DNA from: Cronobacter condimenti 1330
GTDB lineage: Bacteria; Pseudomonadota; Gammaproteobacteria; Enterobacterales; Enterobacteriaceae
DNA: 64,000 nt
Assembly (NCBI RefSeq): GCF_001277255.1
Contig: NZ_CP012264.1
Location: forward strand, 1,860,001-1,924,000
Direction: 5' to 3'
Shown one piece after another: positions 45,851 through 54,724 of this stretch. The notes under the pieces are model-generated. The model had not been told where the DNA came from and searched no databases. It was given only the letters and a program-made list of their open reading frames with translations. Position 1 is the stretch's first letter, and each line of letters starts with the position of its first letter. A program made the translations under genes and the position numbers.

Positions 45851-48001
45851 ATGAAAAAAATCACCAGCGTCTGTCCGTACTGTGGTGCGGGCTGCAAACT
45901 CAAGCTCGTCGTGGATAACAACAAAATCATTCGCGCCGAGGCGGCCGAAGGCGTCACCAACCAGAACCAGCTCTGCCTGAAAGGCTACTACGGCTGGGAT
46001 TTTCTTAACGATACCCAGCTGCTGACCCCGCGCCTGACCCAACCCATGATCCGCTATGAGAAGGGCGGCGCGCTGACGCCGGTCTCCTGGGATGAAGCGA
46101 TTCGCTATACGGCTGAACGGCTCCTGGCTATCAAAGAGCAATATGGTCCGCGGGCCATTATGACCACCGGCTCCTCGCGCGGTACTGGCAACGAAACCAA
46201 CTTTGTGATGCAAAAATTTGCCCGTGCGGTGCTGAAGACCAATAACGTCGATTGCTGCGCCCGCGTCTGCCACGGCCCGTCAGTGGCCGGCCTCCAGCAG
46301 ACACTGGGTAACGGCGCGATGAGCAACTCCATCGGCGATATCGAACACTCCAAATGTTTGCTGGTGTTTGGCTACAACTGCGCGGATTCCCACCCGATCG
46401 TGGCGCGTCGCGTGCTGAAAGCCAAAGAAAACGGCGCAAAAATTATCGTTTGCGACCCGCGTAAAATTGAAACGGCGCGCATCGCCGATCAGCATTTGCA
46501 GCTTAATAACGGCTGTAACATGGCGCTGGTCAATGCCTTTGGCTATGTGCTGCTTGAAGAAGAGCTTTACGACAAAGAGTACGTGGCACGGTACACCGAA
46601 GGGCTGGAAGCCTACCGCGAAACGGTGAAAGACTATGCGCCGGAGGCGGTAGAACAGCTCACCGGCCTGAGCGCCCAGCAGATCCGCCAGGCGATGCGTA
46701 CTTTCGCCGCCGCGCCGTCTGCCACCATCATGTGGGGGATGGGCGTAACGCAGTTTGGTCAGGCGGTGGATGTGGTGAAAGGGCTTTCGAGCCTCGCGCT
46801 GCTGACGGGTAACCTTGGCCGTGAGCATGTCGGCGTTGGTCCGGTTCGTGGACAGAACAACGTGCAGGGCGCGTGTGATATGGGTGTGCTGCCGAATCAG
46901 TTCCCGGGCTACCAGGATGTTGAAGACGCGGCGGTGCGTGAAAAATTCGCGCATGCCTGGGGAATCGACCCGGCAACGATGGACGATAAAATCGGCGTGC
47001 GCATCACCGAAGTGCCGCACCTGGCGCTTGAAGGCAAAATCAAAGCCTATTACATCATGGGCGAAGATCCGCTGCAGACCGAAGCCGATCTCGGCCTCGT
47101 GCGCCAGGGCTTTGACGCGCTCGATTTCGTGGTGGTGCAGGACATCTTTATGACCAAAACCGCCGAAGTTGCGGATGTGCTGCTGCCTGCGACCTCCTGG
47201 GGCGAACACGGCGGTGTTTTCACCTGCGCCGACCGCGGTTTCCAGCGCTTTGAGAAAGCCATTGAGCCGAAATACGACGTCAAACGCGACTGGGAAATCA
47301 TCAGCCTTATCGCAACCGCCATGGGCTACCCGATGCATTACGAGAATAACCAGCAGATCTGGGACGAAATGCGCGAGCTCTGCCCGCTGTTCTACGGCGT
47401 TACCTATCAGAAAATGGGCGACATGGGTCATGTTCAGTGGCCGTGCCCGACGCTTGATCATCCCGGCACGCCGTACCTCTACACAGGCAACCGCTTCGAT
47501 ACGCCGAGCGGCAAAGGCCAGCTTTTTGCCGCCGCATGGCGTGCGCCTGCAGAACAGCCTGATGCCGACTATCCGCTGGTGCTTTGCACGGTCCGTGAAG
47601 TCGGACACTACTCTTGTCGCTCCATGACGGGCAACTGCGCCGCGCTGCAAACGCTCGCCGACGAACCGGGCCGCGTGCAGATGCATCCGCAGGATGCGGC
47701 GCGTCTCGGTGTGCGTGACGGGCAACTGGTGTGGGTTAGCTCGCGTCGCGGGCGTGTCATCAGCCGTGCGGACGTCAACGAACGCATCAACCCCGGCGCG
47801 GTATATATGACTTACCAGTGGTGGATCGGTGCCTGTAATGAACTCACGCAGGACAACCTTGACCCGGTTTCCAAAACGCCGGAAACCAAGTATTGCGCAG
47901 TGAATGTTGAGGCGATTGCCGATCAGCGCAATGCCGAGGCTTATGTTCAGACAACCTATACCAGCATGAAGGCACGCCTGCGCGACGCCGCGGCGGTATA
48001 G
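45851..48001 (+). CDS. fdhF: Formate dehydrogenase H, cysteine-type paralogue
   Basis: The product is 716 residues and belongs to the molybdopterin oxidoreductase family, colinear with E. coli FdhF. The N-terminal C-P-Y-C-G-A-G-C binds a 4Fe-4S cluster. The metal ligand position 140 is Cys (TGC at 46268-46270) where FdhF normally has selenocysteine, followed by the conserved His141-G-P-S. It oxidises formate to CO2 and should donate electrons to HydN or HycB. Cysteine enzymes of this type work without selenium but are usually slower. The SECIS stem of the paralogue is not conserved here. A strong terminator follows the stop. Confidence 0.93.
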   Translation: MKKITSVCPYCGAGCKLKLVVDNNKIIRAEAAEGVTNQNQLCLKGYYGWDFLNDTQLLTPRLTQPMIRYEKGGALTPVSWDEAIRYTAERLLAIKEQYGPRAIMTTGSSRGTGNETNFVMQKFARAVLKTNNVDCCARVCHGPSVAGLQQTLGNGAMSNSIGDIEHSKCLLVFGYNCADSHPIVARRVLKAKENGAKIIVCDPRKIETARIADQHLQLNNGCNMALVNAFGYVLLEEELYDKEYVARYTEGLEAYRETVKDYAPEAVEQLTGLSAQQIRQAMRTFAAAPSATIMWGMGVTQFGQAVDVVKGLSSLALLTGNLGREHVGVGPVRGQNNVQGACDMGVLPNQFPGYQDVEDAAVREKFAHAWGIDPATMDDKIGVRITEVPHLALEGKIKAYYIMGEDPLQTEADLGLVRQGFDALDFVVVQDIFMTKTAEVADVLLPATSWGEHGGVFTCADRGFQRFEKAIEPKYDVKRDWEIISLIATAMGYPMHYENNQQIWDEMRELCPLFYGVTYQKMGDMGHVQWPCPTLDHPGTPYLYTGNRFDTPSGKGQLFAAAWRAPAEQPDADYPLVLCTVREVGHYSCRSMTGNCAALQTLADEPGRVQMHPQDAARLGVRDGQLVWVSSRRGRVISRADVNERINPGAVYMTYQWWIGACNELTQDNLDPVSKTPETKYCAVNVEAIADQRNAEAYVQTTYTSMKARLRDAAAV

Positions 48002-48009
48002 CTAACCCG

Positions 48010-48037
48010 GTGCGGGCCTCGCGCCCGCGCTTTTTTT
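48010..48037 (+). terminator. Terminator between fdhF and hypF
   Basis: GCGGGC-CTCGC-GCCCGC followed by GC and seven T. The T-run ends only 9 bp before the hypF ATG, so it could act as an attenuator for hypF. Confidence 0.85.
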
Positions 48038-48046
48038 GATAAGACC

Positions 48047-50269
48047 ATGAACCATAACGGCACGATTTTACGTATCCAGGGCCGGGTACAGGGGGTGGGT
48101 TTTCGCCCCTATGTCTGGCAACTGGCGCAGCAGTTAACGCTCACCGGCGACGTCTGTAACGACGGAGCGGGCGTGGAAGTGCGCCTGACGCGCGGCGAGG
48201 GTGCGTTTATCGCCGCACTTTTCCAGCACTGTCCGCCGCTTGCGCGTATCGACAGCGTTCTCGCTGCGCCGTTTCGCTGGGAGGCGGTGCCGCAGGCGTT
48301 TTCCATTCGGGAAAGCGGCGGCGGAGCGATGCGTACGCAAATCACGCCGGATGCCGCAACCTGCCCGCAGTGCCTGCGCGAACTTAACGATCCGACCGAC
48401 AGCCGCTGGCGCTACCCGTTTATCAACTGCACCCACTGCGGCCCGCGTTTCACCATTATCCAGGCGATGCCCTACGACCGGCCCAATACTGCGATGGCGG
48501 CGTTTACGCTGTGTTCCGGGTGCGCCACGCAATACCGCGACCCGGCCGATCGGCGTTTTCACGCTCAACCTGTGGCGTGCCCGACATGCGGCCCGCAGCT
48601 TTCCTGGCTGGAGGGCGAAAAGACTGCCGGAAAAGAAGCGGCGCTACAGGGAGCAATTACGGCGCTGAAGAACGGGCAGATCGTCGCAATAAAAGGCCTC
48701 GGCGGGTTTCATCTCGCCTGTGACGCGCAAAATGCGCACGCCGTCGCGAGGCTTCGGGCGCGCAAGCGCCGCCCGGCCAAACCGCTTGCGGTGATGCTCG
48801 AAAGCGACGCCGGACTTGCGGATGACGCACGCGCGCGCCTCAACACGCCTGCCGCACCCATCGTGCTGGTGGATAACGCAACCCTGCCGCCCCTGTGCGA
48901 CGCCATTGCGCCGGGGCTTACCGAAACCGGTGTGATGCTGCCTGCCAACCCGCTGCAACACCTGCTGATGCAGGGCGTCGGGCGTCCGCTGGTAATGACC
49001 TCCGGCAACCGTAGCGGTGAGCCGCCCGCGCTCACTAACGCGCAGGCGCTTACGCAGCTCAGTGAGATTGCTGATGGTTTCTTGCTGCACAACCGCGACA
49101 TCCTGCAACGGATGGACGATTCGGTGATGCGCCCGAACGGCGAGATGCTGCGCCGGGCGCGGGGTTTTGTGCCGGACGCGTTGCCGCTGCCGCCAGGGTT
49201 TTCCGCTGTTCCCGCCACGCTCTGCCTGGGCGCTGACCTGAAAAACACCTTTTGTCTTGCGCGCGGCGACGAAGCGGTGCTGAGCCAGCATCTGGGCGAT
49301 CTTAGCGACACGCAAACGCAGGCGCAGTGGCGCCAGGCGCTGGCGCTGTTTCGCGAGATATATGATTTTCACCCAGAGCATATTGTCGTTGATGCGCATC
49401 CCGGCTATCGCAGTACAGCGCTTGGCGAAGCAATGGGCTTGCCGGTGCTGCGTGTACGCCATCACCACGCCCATATCGCCGCGTGTCTTGCAGAACATCG
49501 CTGGGCGCGGGATGCGGGCCCCGTGATTGCGCTCGCGCTCGACGGTATCGGGATGGGCGAAGCAGGGCAGCTCTGGGGCGGTGAATGCCTGCTCGCGGAT
49601 TACGTGCGTTGCGAACGGCTTGGCGGCCTGCCTGCGGTGGCGTTGCCGGGCGGTGATCTGGCCGCGCGCCAGCCCTGGCGTAACTGGCTGGCGCAGTGGC
49701 TCGCGTTTGTCCCCGACTGGCAAACGCTGCCGCAGGCCGCAGGGTTGCTGGATATCCCCTGGCAGCCGCTGGCACGCGCCATTGAGCGGGGCATTAATGC
49801 GCCGCGCGCGTCTTCCACCGGGCGCTTGTTTGACGCGGTAGCGGCCATGCTTGGCGTCGCGCCCGCGGCCCAAAGCTACGAAGGCGAGGCGGCCTGCCGC
49901 CTGGAAGCACTGGCGCGCCGCCACGGTCCGGTCCATCACGATGTGACGTTGTCACTTAAGGGAAATGCTTTTGACATGCCGCTGTTCTGGCAAAGCCTGC
50001 TTGCCTTCGATGCCTCTGTCGCCGCCCGCGCCTGGGCCTTTCACGACGCGCTTGCGTGTGGCCTGGCAGCGCTTGCGCGACGGCATGCCCGTGCCCGCGG
50101 CATCACGACCATCGCCTGCGGCGGCGGCGTGTTACACAACGCGCTACTGCGTGAACGGCTTGCCTTTTATCTCCACGATTTCCGGCTGTTGCTGCCGCAG
50201 TCGTTGCCTGCGGGCGACGGTGCGATAGCGTTCGGCCAGGCGGCGATTGCCGCTGCTATTTATTCTTAA
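48047..50269 (+). CDS. hypF: HypF, carbamoyltransferase for hydrogenase CN ligand synthesis
   Basis: The product is 740 residues. The domains are an acylphosphatase-like domain (about 1-90, G-R-V-Q-G-V-G-F-R-P-Y), two zinc fingers (C-P-Q-C...C-T-H-C and C-S-G-C...C-P-T-C, about 105-185), a YrdC-like domain (about 195-380) and a Kae1-like domain with H-H-H-A-H. It makes carbamoyl adenylate from carbamoyl phosphate and ATP and passes the group to HypE. The ribosome site is weak because the upstream terminator abuts the start. In E. coli hypF follows hydN directly; here fdhF is between them. Confidence 0.96.
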   Translation: MNHNGTILRIQGRVQGVGFRPYVWQLAQQLTLTGDVCNDGAGVEVRLTRGEGAFIAALFQHCPPLARIDSVLAAPFRWEAVPQAFSIRESGGGAMRTQITPDAATCPQCLRELNDPTDSRWRYPFINCTHCGPRFTIIQAMPYDRPNTAMAAFTLCSGCATQYRDPADRRFHAQPVACPTCGPQLSWLEGEKTAGKEAALQGAITALKNGQIVAIKGLGGFHLACDAQNAHAVARLRARKRRPAKPLAVMLESDAGLADDARARLNTPAAPIVLVDNATLPPLCDAIAPGLTETGVMLPANPLQHLLMQGVGRPLVMTSGNRSGEPPALTNAQALTQLSEIADGFLLHNRDILQRMDDSVMRPNGEMLRRARGFVPDALPLPPGFSAVPATLCLGADLKNTFCLARGDEAVLSQHLGDLSDTQTQAQWRQALALFREIYDFHPEHIVVDAHPGYRSTALGEAMGLPVLRVRHHHAHIAACLAEHRWARDAGPVIALALDGIGMGEAGQLWGGECLLADYVRCERLGGLPAVALPGGDLAARQPWRNWLAQWLAFVPDWQTLPQAAGLLDIPWQPLARAIERGINAPRASSTGRLFDAVAAMLGVAPAAQSYEGEAACRLEALARRHGPVHHDVTLSLKGNAFDMPLFWQSLLAFDASVAARAWAFHDALACGLAALARRHARARGITTIACGGGVLHNALLRERLAFYLHDFRLLLPQSLPAGDGAIAFGQAAIAAAIYS

Positions 50270-50286
50270 CTCACAGGAATGTTGTC

Positions 50287-51309
50287 ATGCTGACTCCACT
50301 GCTACGTAATCATCCCCGCGCGCTGGCCCTGCTGGCCGCGCTGGGCATCGCCAACCTGGCCGCCTGGGTGTGGGCGTTTTACGCCTTTCATCACAGCCCC
50401 GCGCTGATGGCCGCAAGCCTGCTCGCCTGGGGCTATGGGCTGCGCCACGCGGTAGATGCCGACCATATCGCCGCTATCGATAACGTGACGCGCAAAATGA
50501 TGCAGCAGGGCAAACGCCCGTTTGGCGTCGGCGCGTGGTTTTCGCTTGGCCACTCGACGATTGTCGTACTGGCGTCCATCGCGATTGCGGCGACGGCGGC
50601 GGCTATCAAAGAGGATATGGCCTGGTTTCATGATGTCGGCGGTGTCATCGGCACCACGGTTTCAGCGGTCTTTTTGCTGGCGATGGCGCTGGTCAATTTG
50701 CTTATCCTGCGCGGCGTCTGGCGCAGTTTCCGCAGGCTCAAACGCGGCGAGCCGATTGCTCCTGACGCCGAGACGCTCACTGCAGGCGGCCCGATGAGCT
50801 GGCTCTTTCGCGCCACGTTTCGCCTGGTGAATAAAAGCTGGCATATGTATCTGGTCGGTTTTCTCTTTGGACTGGGGTTTGATACCGCAACCGAGATAGG
50901 CGTGCTGGGGATGTCGGCTGCCGGGGCGACAAACGGGATGTCCGTCTGGTCGATTCTGGTCTTCCCGGCGCTCTTTACCAGCGGCATGGCGCTCGTTGAT
51001 ACTTTCGACAACATAGTGATGGTAGGCGCGTACGGCTGGGCGTTTAGCAAACCGCAGCGCAAGCTTTACTACAACATGACCATCACTGGCACGTCGGTTG
51101 TGGTCGCGCTGTTTATTGGCGGGCTGGAGGCGCTGGGGCTGCTGATGGATAAATGTGGTCTGACCGGGGGCATCTGGGATTGGGTTGCAGGCGTCAACGA
51201 CAATCTGGGCGACGCCGGGTTTATCGTGGTCGGCCTGTTTATCCTCTGTTGGGCGCTGTCGCTTTTGAACTACCGTATTAAAGGCTACGACGCGCTGCCT
51301 GCGCGCTAG
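50287..51309 (+). CDS. NiCoT-family nickel/cobalt permease
   Basis: The product is 340 residues with about eight membrane helices. The family signature HX4DH is His54-A-V-D-A-Asp59-His60 in R-H-A-V-D-A-D-H-I-A-A-I-D. The L-G-F-D-T-A-T-E and G-M-A-L-V-D-T-F-D-N motifs are also present. The family (HoxN, NixA, NicT) imports Ni2+ and in part Co2+. It starts 17 bp after hypF, so it very likely feeds nickel to HypA/HypB for hydrogenase 3. E. coli uses the NikABCDE ABC importer instead. Confidence 0.92.
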   Translation: MLTPLLRNHPRALALLAALGIANLAAWVWAFYAFHHSPALMAASLLAWGYGLRHAVDADHIAAIDNVTRKMMQQGKRPFGVGAWFSLGHSTIVVLASIAIAATAAAIKEDMAWFHDVGGVIGTTVSAVFLLAMALVNLLILRGVWRSFRRLKRGEPIAPDAETLTAGGPMSWLFRATFRLVNKSWHMYLVGFLFGLGFDTATEIGVLGMSAAGATNGMSVWSILVFPALFTSGMALVDTFDNIVMVGAYGWAFSKPQRKLYYNMTITGTSVVVALFIGGLEALGLLMDKCGLTGGIWDWVAGVNDNLGDAGFIVVGLFILCWALSLLNYRIKGYDALPAR

Positions 51310-51316
51310 TCTTGCC

Positions 51317-51351
51317 GCGCCTTTCGTCACGTCAGTTTTGACGAAAGGCGC
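51317..51351. promoter_or_regulatory. 13-bp inverted repeat: candidate FhlA activating site (or terminator) before fdhF
   Basis: GCGCCTTTCGTCA and TGACGAAAGGCGC are perfect inverted arms with a 9-base spacer. The inner TTTCGTCA/TGACGAAA halves match the repeated motif at 37112-37128. The centre is about 84 bp upstream of the -24 element, the right distance for an enhancer-bound FhlA. It lies just after the nickel permease stop and could also form an mRNA 3' hairpin, but no T-run follows. Confidence 0.6.
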
Positions 51352-51416
51352 TTCCCTCGACACGCTTTATCTGTCTCTACCTCCATCATCCCGCGCTGTG
51401 ACCGCCTTCGCTCAGG

Positions 51417-51432
51417 TGGCACGGTTTCTGCA
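51417..51432 (+). promoter_or_regulatory. Sigma-54 promoter of the Sec-type fdhF
   Basis: TGGCACGGTTTCTGCA matches TGGCAC-N5-TTGCA with one change. It lies 44 bp before the fdhF ATG. Confidence 0.92.
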
Positions 51433-51475
51433 TTATCGCTCCACTATCTATGTAGTTAACTCTGGAGCAAGACCG

Positions 51476-53623
51476 ATGAAGAAAGTCGTCACGGTGTGTC
51501 CCTATTGCGCGTCGGGTTGCAAAATCAACCTGGTCGTCGATAACGGCAAGGTCGTTAAGGCGGAAGCGGCAATGGGGAAAACCAATCAGGGGGACTTATG
51601 CCTGAAGGGCTATTATGGCTGGGATTTTATTAATGATACCCAGATCCTGACCCCGCGCCTCAAATCGCCAATGATCCGCCGCGAGCGCGGCAGCAAGCTG
51701 GAAGCTGTCTCCTGGAGCGAGGCGCTGGATTATGTCGCCGCGCGTCTTAGCGCCATTAAAGCCAAGTATGGCCCGGACGCTATCATGACGACCGGCTCCT
51801 CACGCGGTACTGGCAACGAAACAAACTATGTGATGCAAAAATTTGCCCGCGCGGCTATCGGCACCAATAACGTCGATTGCTGCGCGCGCGTCTGACACGG
51901 CCCTTCGGTTGCAGGTCTGCACCAGTCGGTCGGTAACGGCGCCATGAGCAATTCCATCACGGGCATTGAAAATACCGATTTAGTCTTTGTGTTCGGGTAT
52001 AACCCGGCGGATTCACATCCTATCGTCGCCAATCGCGTCATTAAAGCGAAGAAAAACGGCGCAAAAATTATTGTCTGCGATCCGCGTAAAATCGAAACGG
52101 CGCGCATTGCCGATATGCATCTGGCACTGAAAAACGGCTCAAACATCGCGCTGCTGAACGCGATGGGGCACGTCATCATTAAAGAAGATCTCTGGGACCA
52201 CGCTTTCGTATCCGCGCGTACCGAAGGTTTTGAGGAGTATTGCAAAATCGTCGAAGGCTATACGCCGGAGTCGGTGGAAACGATAACCGGCGTTAGCGCC
52301 GATGATATTCGCCAGGCGGCGCGGCTGTATGCGAAGGCGGATAAGGCGGCCATTCTCTGGGGCATGGGCGTCACGCAGTTCTACCAGGGCGTTGAGACGG
52401 TGCGTTCGCTCACAAGCCTCGCGTTGCTGACCGGCAACCTTGGCAAACCGAGTGCGGGCGTCAACCCGGTGCGTGGGCAAAATAACGTACAGGGCGCGTG
52501 CGATATGGGCGCATTGCCGGATACGTACCCAGGGTACCAGTACGTCAAATTCCCGGAACATCGCGAGAAGTTCGCCAAAGCCTGGGGAGTAGCGTCGCTG
52601 CCCGCACACACCGGTTATCGCATCAGCGAATTACCGCATCGCGTGGCGCATGGCGAGGTGCGCGCCGCCTACATTATGGGTGAAGACCCGCTGCAAACCG
52701 ATGCCGAACTGTCCGCGGTGCGCCAGGCGTTTGCGGATCTGGAGCTGGTTATCGTTCAGGACATCTTCATGACGAAAACCGCGTCGGCGGCAGATGTCAT
52801 TTTGCCGTCCACGTCCTGGGGCGAACATGAGGGGGTTTATACGGCGGCGGATCGCGGCTTCCAGCGTTTCTTTAAAGCCGTAGAGCCGCAGTGGGATCTC
52901 AAAACCGACTGGCAGATCATCAGCGAAATTGCCACCCGCATGGGCTACCCGATGCATTACGACAATACCAAACAGATCTGGGATGAGCTGCGCGCGCTCT
53001 GCCCTGATTTCTATGGGGCCACCTATGAAAAAATGGGTGAGCTTGGCTATATCCAGTGGCCGTGTCGTGACGAGTCTGAGGCCGATCAGGGCACCGATTA
53101 TCTCTTCGAGAAAGCGTTCTCCACGCCGAACGGTCTGGGGCAGTTCTTCACCTGCGACTGGGCGCCGCCGCTTGACAGGGTCAATGAGGAATACCCCCTT
53201 GTGCTCTCTACCGTACGCGAAGTAGGGCATTACTCATGCCGTTCGATGACCGGGAACTGCGCCGCGCTGGCGGCGCTGGCCGATGAGCCGGGCTACGCGC
53301 AAATTCATAGCGCTGATGCAGCGCGACTGGGCATAGCGGACGAGGCGCTGGTGTGGGTCGTGTCGCGCAAAGGTAAAGTCATCACCCGCGCGCAGGTGAG
53401 CGATCGCCCGAACCAGGGGGCCGTCTACATGACCTATCAATGGTGGATTGGCGCCTGTAACGAACTGGTGGCGGAGAACTTAAGCCCGATCACGAAAACG
53501 CCGGAGTATAAATACTGCGCCGTACGTGTCGAGCCGATTCGCGATCAGCGTGCCGCCGAGCAGTATGTGATTGATGAGTATAACGCGCTGAAAACCCGGC
53601 TACGGGAGTCCGCGCTGGGGTAA
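51476..53623 (+). CDS. fdhF: Formate dehydrogenase H, selenocysteine enzyme (in-frame UGA at codon 140)
   Basis: The product is 715 residues including selenocysteine, exactly the E. coli FdhF length. The TGA at 51893-51895 is codon 140, in C-C-A-R-V-U-H-G-P-S, and reading continues in the same frame to 53623. A SECIS hairpin follows at once. The 4Fe-4S motif C-P-Y-C-A-S-G-C is at the N-terminus, and the Mo-bis-MGD domains follow. It oxidises formate and feeds the FHL complex. The start at 51476 has GGAG upstream. Translation needs SelA, SelB, SelC and SelD, none of which is in this window. Standard gene finders would split it at the TGA. Confidence 0.96.
51893..51935 (+). promoter_or_regulatory. 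Selenocysteine UGA and SECIS hairpin
   Basis: After TGA (51893-51895), bases 51907-51923 read GGTTGCAGGTCTGCACC. They fold as GGT/ACC, a bulged T, GCA/TGC and the loop GGTC. The bulged U and the loop G and U are the bases SelB contacts in E. coli fdhF. Distance from the UGA and sequence match the E. coli element. Confidence 0.95.
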
Positions 53624-53648
53624 AGAGACAGTGAAGGTAGGAGTAATA

Positions 53649-53674
53649 AATCCCCCGTCAGGGGGATTTTTTTT
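53649..53674. terminator. fdhF terminator (convergent with lysR)
   Basis: AATCCCCC-GTCA-GGGGGATT is followed by a run of T on the plus strand; on the minus strand the T-run is shorter. Confidence 0.92.
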
Positions 53675-53683
53675 GCCTGCCGC

Positions 53684-54598
53684 TCAACCCTTCGGCATCA
53701 GCGTGCGGCATTCTGCGAGCATAAACTGGCGTAGCCAGCGGTGCGCCGGGTCCGCGTCCAGGCGCGGGTGCCACATCTGCGACACGGCAATAGGACGCGT
53801 CGGCACCGGTAGTTCAAACCACACGATGCCTGGCTCGGGCGGCAGGTTTATCAGAAACGACGCGGGCACAAGAGCAATGAACTCCGTCCCGCGCGCCACC
53901 GCGAGCGCGGCGGGAAACCCGGGCACGACGGCGGCAATATGCCGTTTCAGCCCGCGGGCCGCCAGCCCTTCATCTACCGGTCCCGTCAGTACACCGCGGC
54001 GCGATGCCACCACGTGCGCCCAGGCGACGAACTGCGCTGCCGTCACGTCTGATGCGCCTGCGAGCGGATGCCCACGTCTTACCACGCCCACAAACCGGTC
54101 CTGGAAAAGGCGCTGTTGCTTGATCTCCGGCCCCATGTCGCCGGGCACGCCGATTTCCAGATCGGCATCGCCTTCACGCAGAGGACGGTCGGTTTTTGAT
54201 GGCTTTGGCGCAAAACGCAGGCGCACGTCAGGGGCCAGATGCGAAAGACGGGCTATCAGATGCGGGCCGAACGCCTCAACGAATCCGTCATTGGCGCGCA
54301 GCGTAAACGTCTGCTGGTGGAGGGCGATATCAAAGGCCTGTGCCGCAGGGCGCAGCACAGCGCGCGCGGCGAAAACGGCCTGTCGGGTGCGTTCACGGAT
54401 AGCGTCGGCGTAAGGCGTCAGCACCATCTGACGGCCCGCTCGCACCAGCAGCGGATCGCCGGTGGCGTCGCGCAGACGGCTCAGCGTGCGGCTCATCGCG
54501 GAGGCGCTTAACCCCAGCCGCCGTGCAGCCGCGGCCACACTTTGCTCGGTGAGCAACACATCGAGCGCGAACAGCAAATTTAAATCCGGATCGTTCAT
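53684..54598 (-). CDS. LysR-family transcriptional regulator
   Basis: The product is 304 residues. An N-terminal winged helix-turn-helix (about 1-65, with S-V-A-A-A-A-R-R-L-G-L-S-A-S-A-M-S-R) is followed by a periplasmic-binding-protein-like effector domain. It is divergent from an MFS transporter gene across about 125 bp, so it probably controls that transporter. The effector is unknown. Confidence 0.88.
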   Translation of the reverse strand: MNDPDLNLLFALDVLLTEQSVAAAARRLGLSASAMSRTLSRLRDATGDPLLVRAGRQMVLTPYADAIRERTRQAVFAARAVLRPAAQAFDIALHQQTFTLRANDGFVEAFGPHLIARLSHLAPDVRLRFAPKPSKTDRPLREGDADLEIGVPGDMGPEIKQQRLFQDRFVGVVRRGHPLAGASDVTAAQFVAWAHVVASRRGVLTGPVDEGLAARGLKRHIAAVVPGFPAALAVARGTEFIALVPASFLINLPPEPGIVWFELPVPTRPIAVSQMWHPRLDADPAHRWLRQFMLAECRTLMPKG

Positions 54599-54724
54599 GG
54601 TCTGGCTCCGTGTGCCGCGTCAGAGAAAGCGTTTCATGCAACATATTAATGCAATCGTTGCGCCTTCCGCCATGTATCGCGCAACAGTAGAGTGAGGGCA
54701 CAGACGTAATTTACGGGAGTGACA

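Noticed and set aside
46280..47725. 481-residue minus-strand frame
   Set aside because: It is antisense to the Cys-type fdhF.
48644..49939. 431-residue minus-strand frame
   Set aside because: It is antisense to hypF.
51944..53623. A separate 559-residue oxidoreductase gene and a 5' fragment at 51476-51895
   Set aside because: The TGA between them is a selenocysteine codon with a SECIS; they are one gene.
54239..54511. 90-residue plus-strand frame over the LysR gene
   Set aside because: It is a shadow of the minus-strand regulator.
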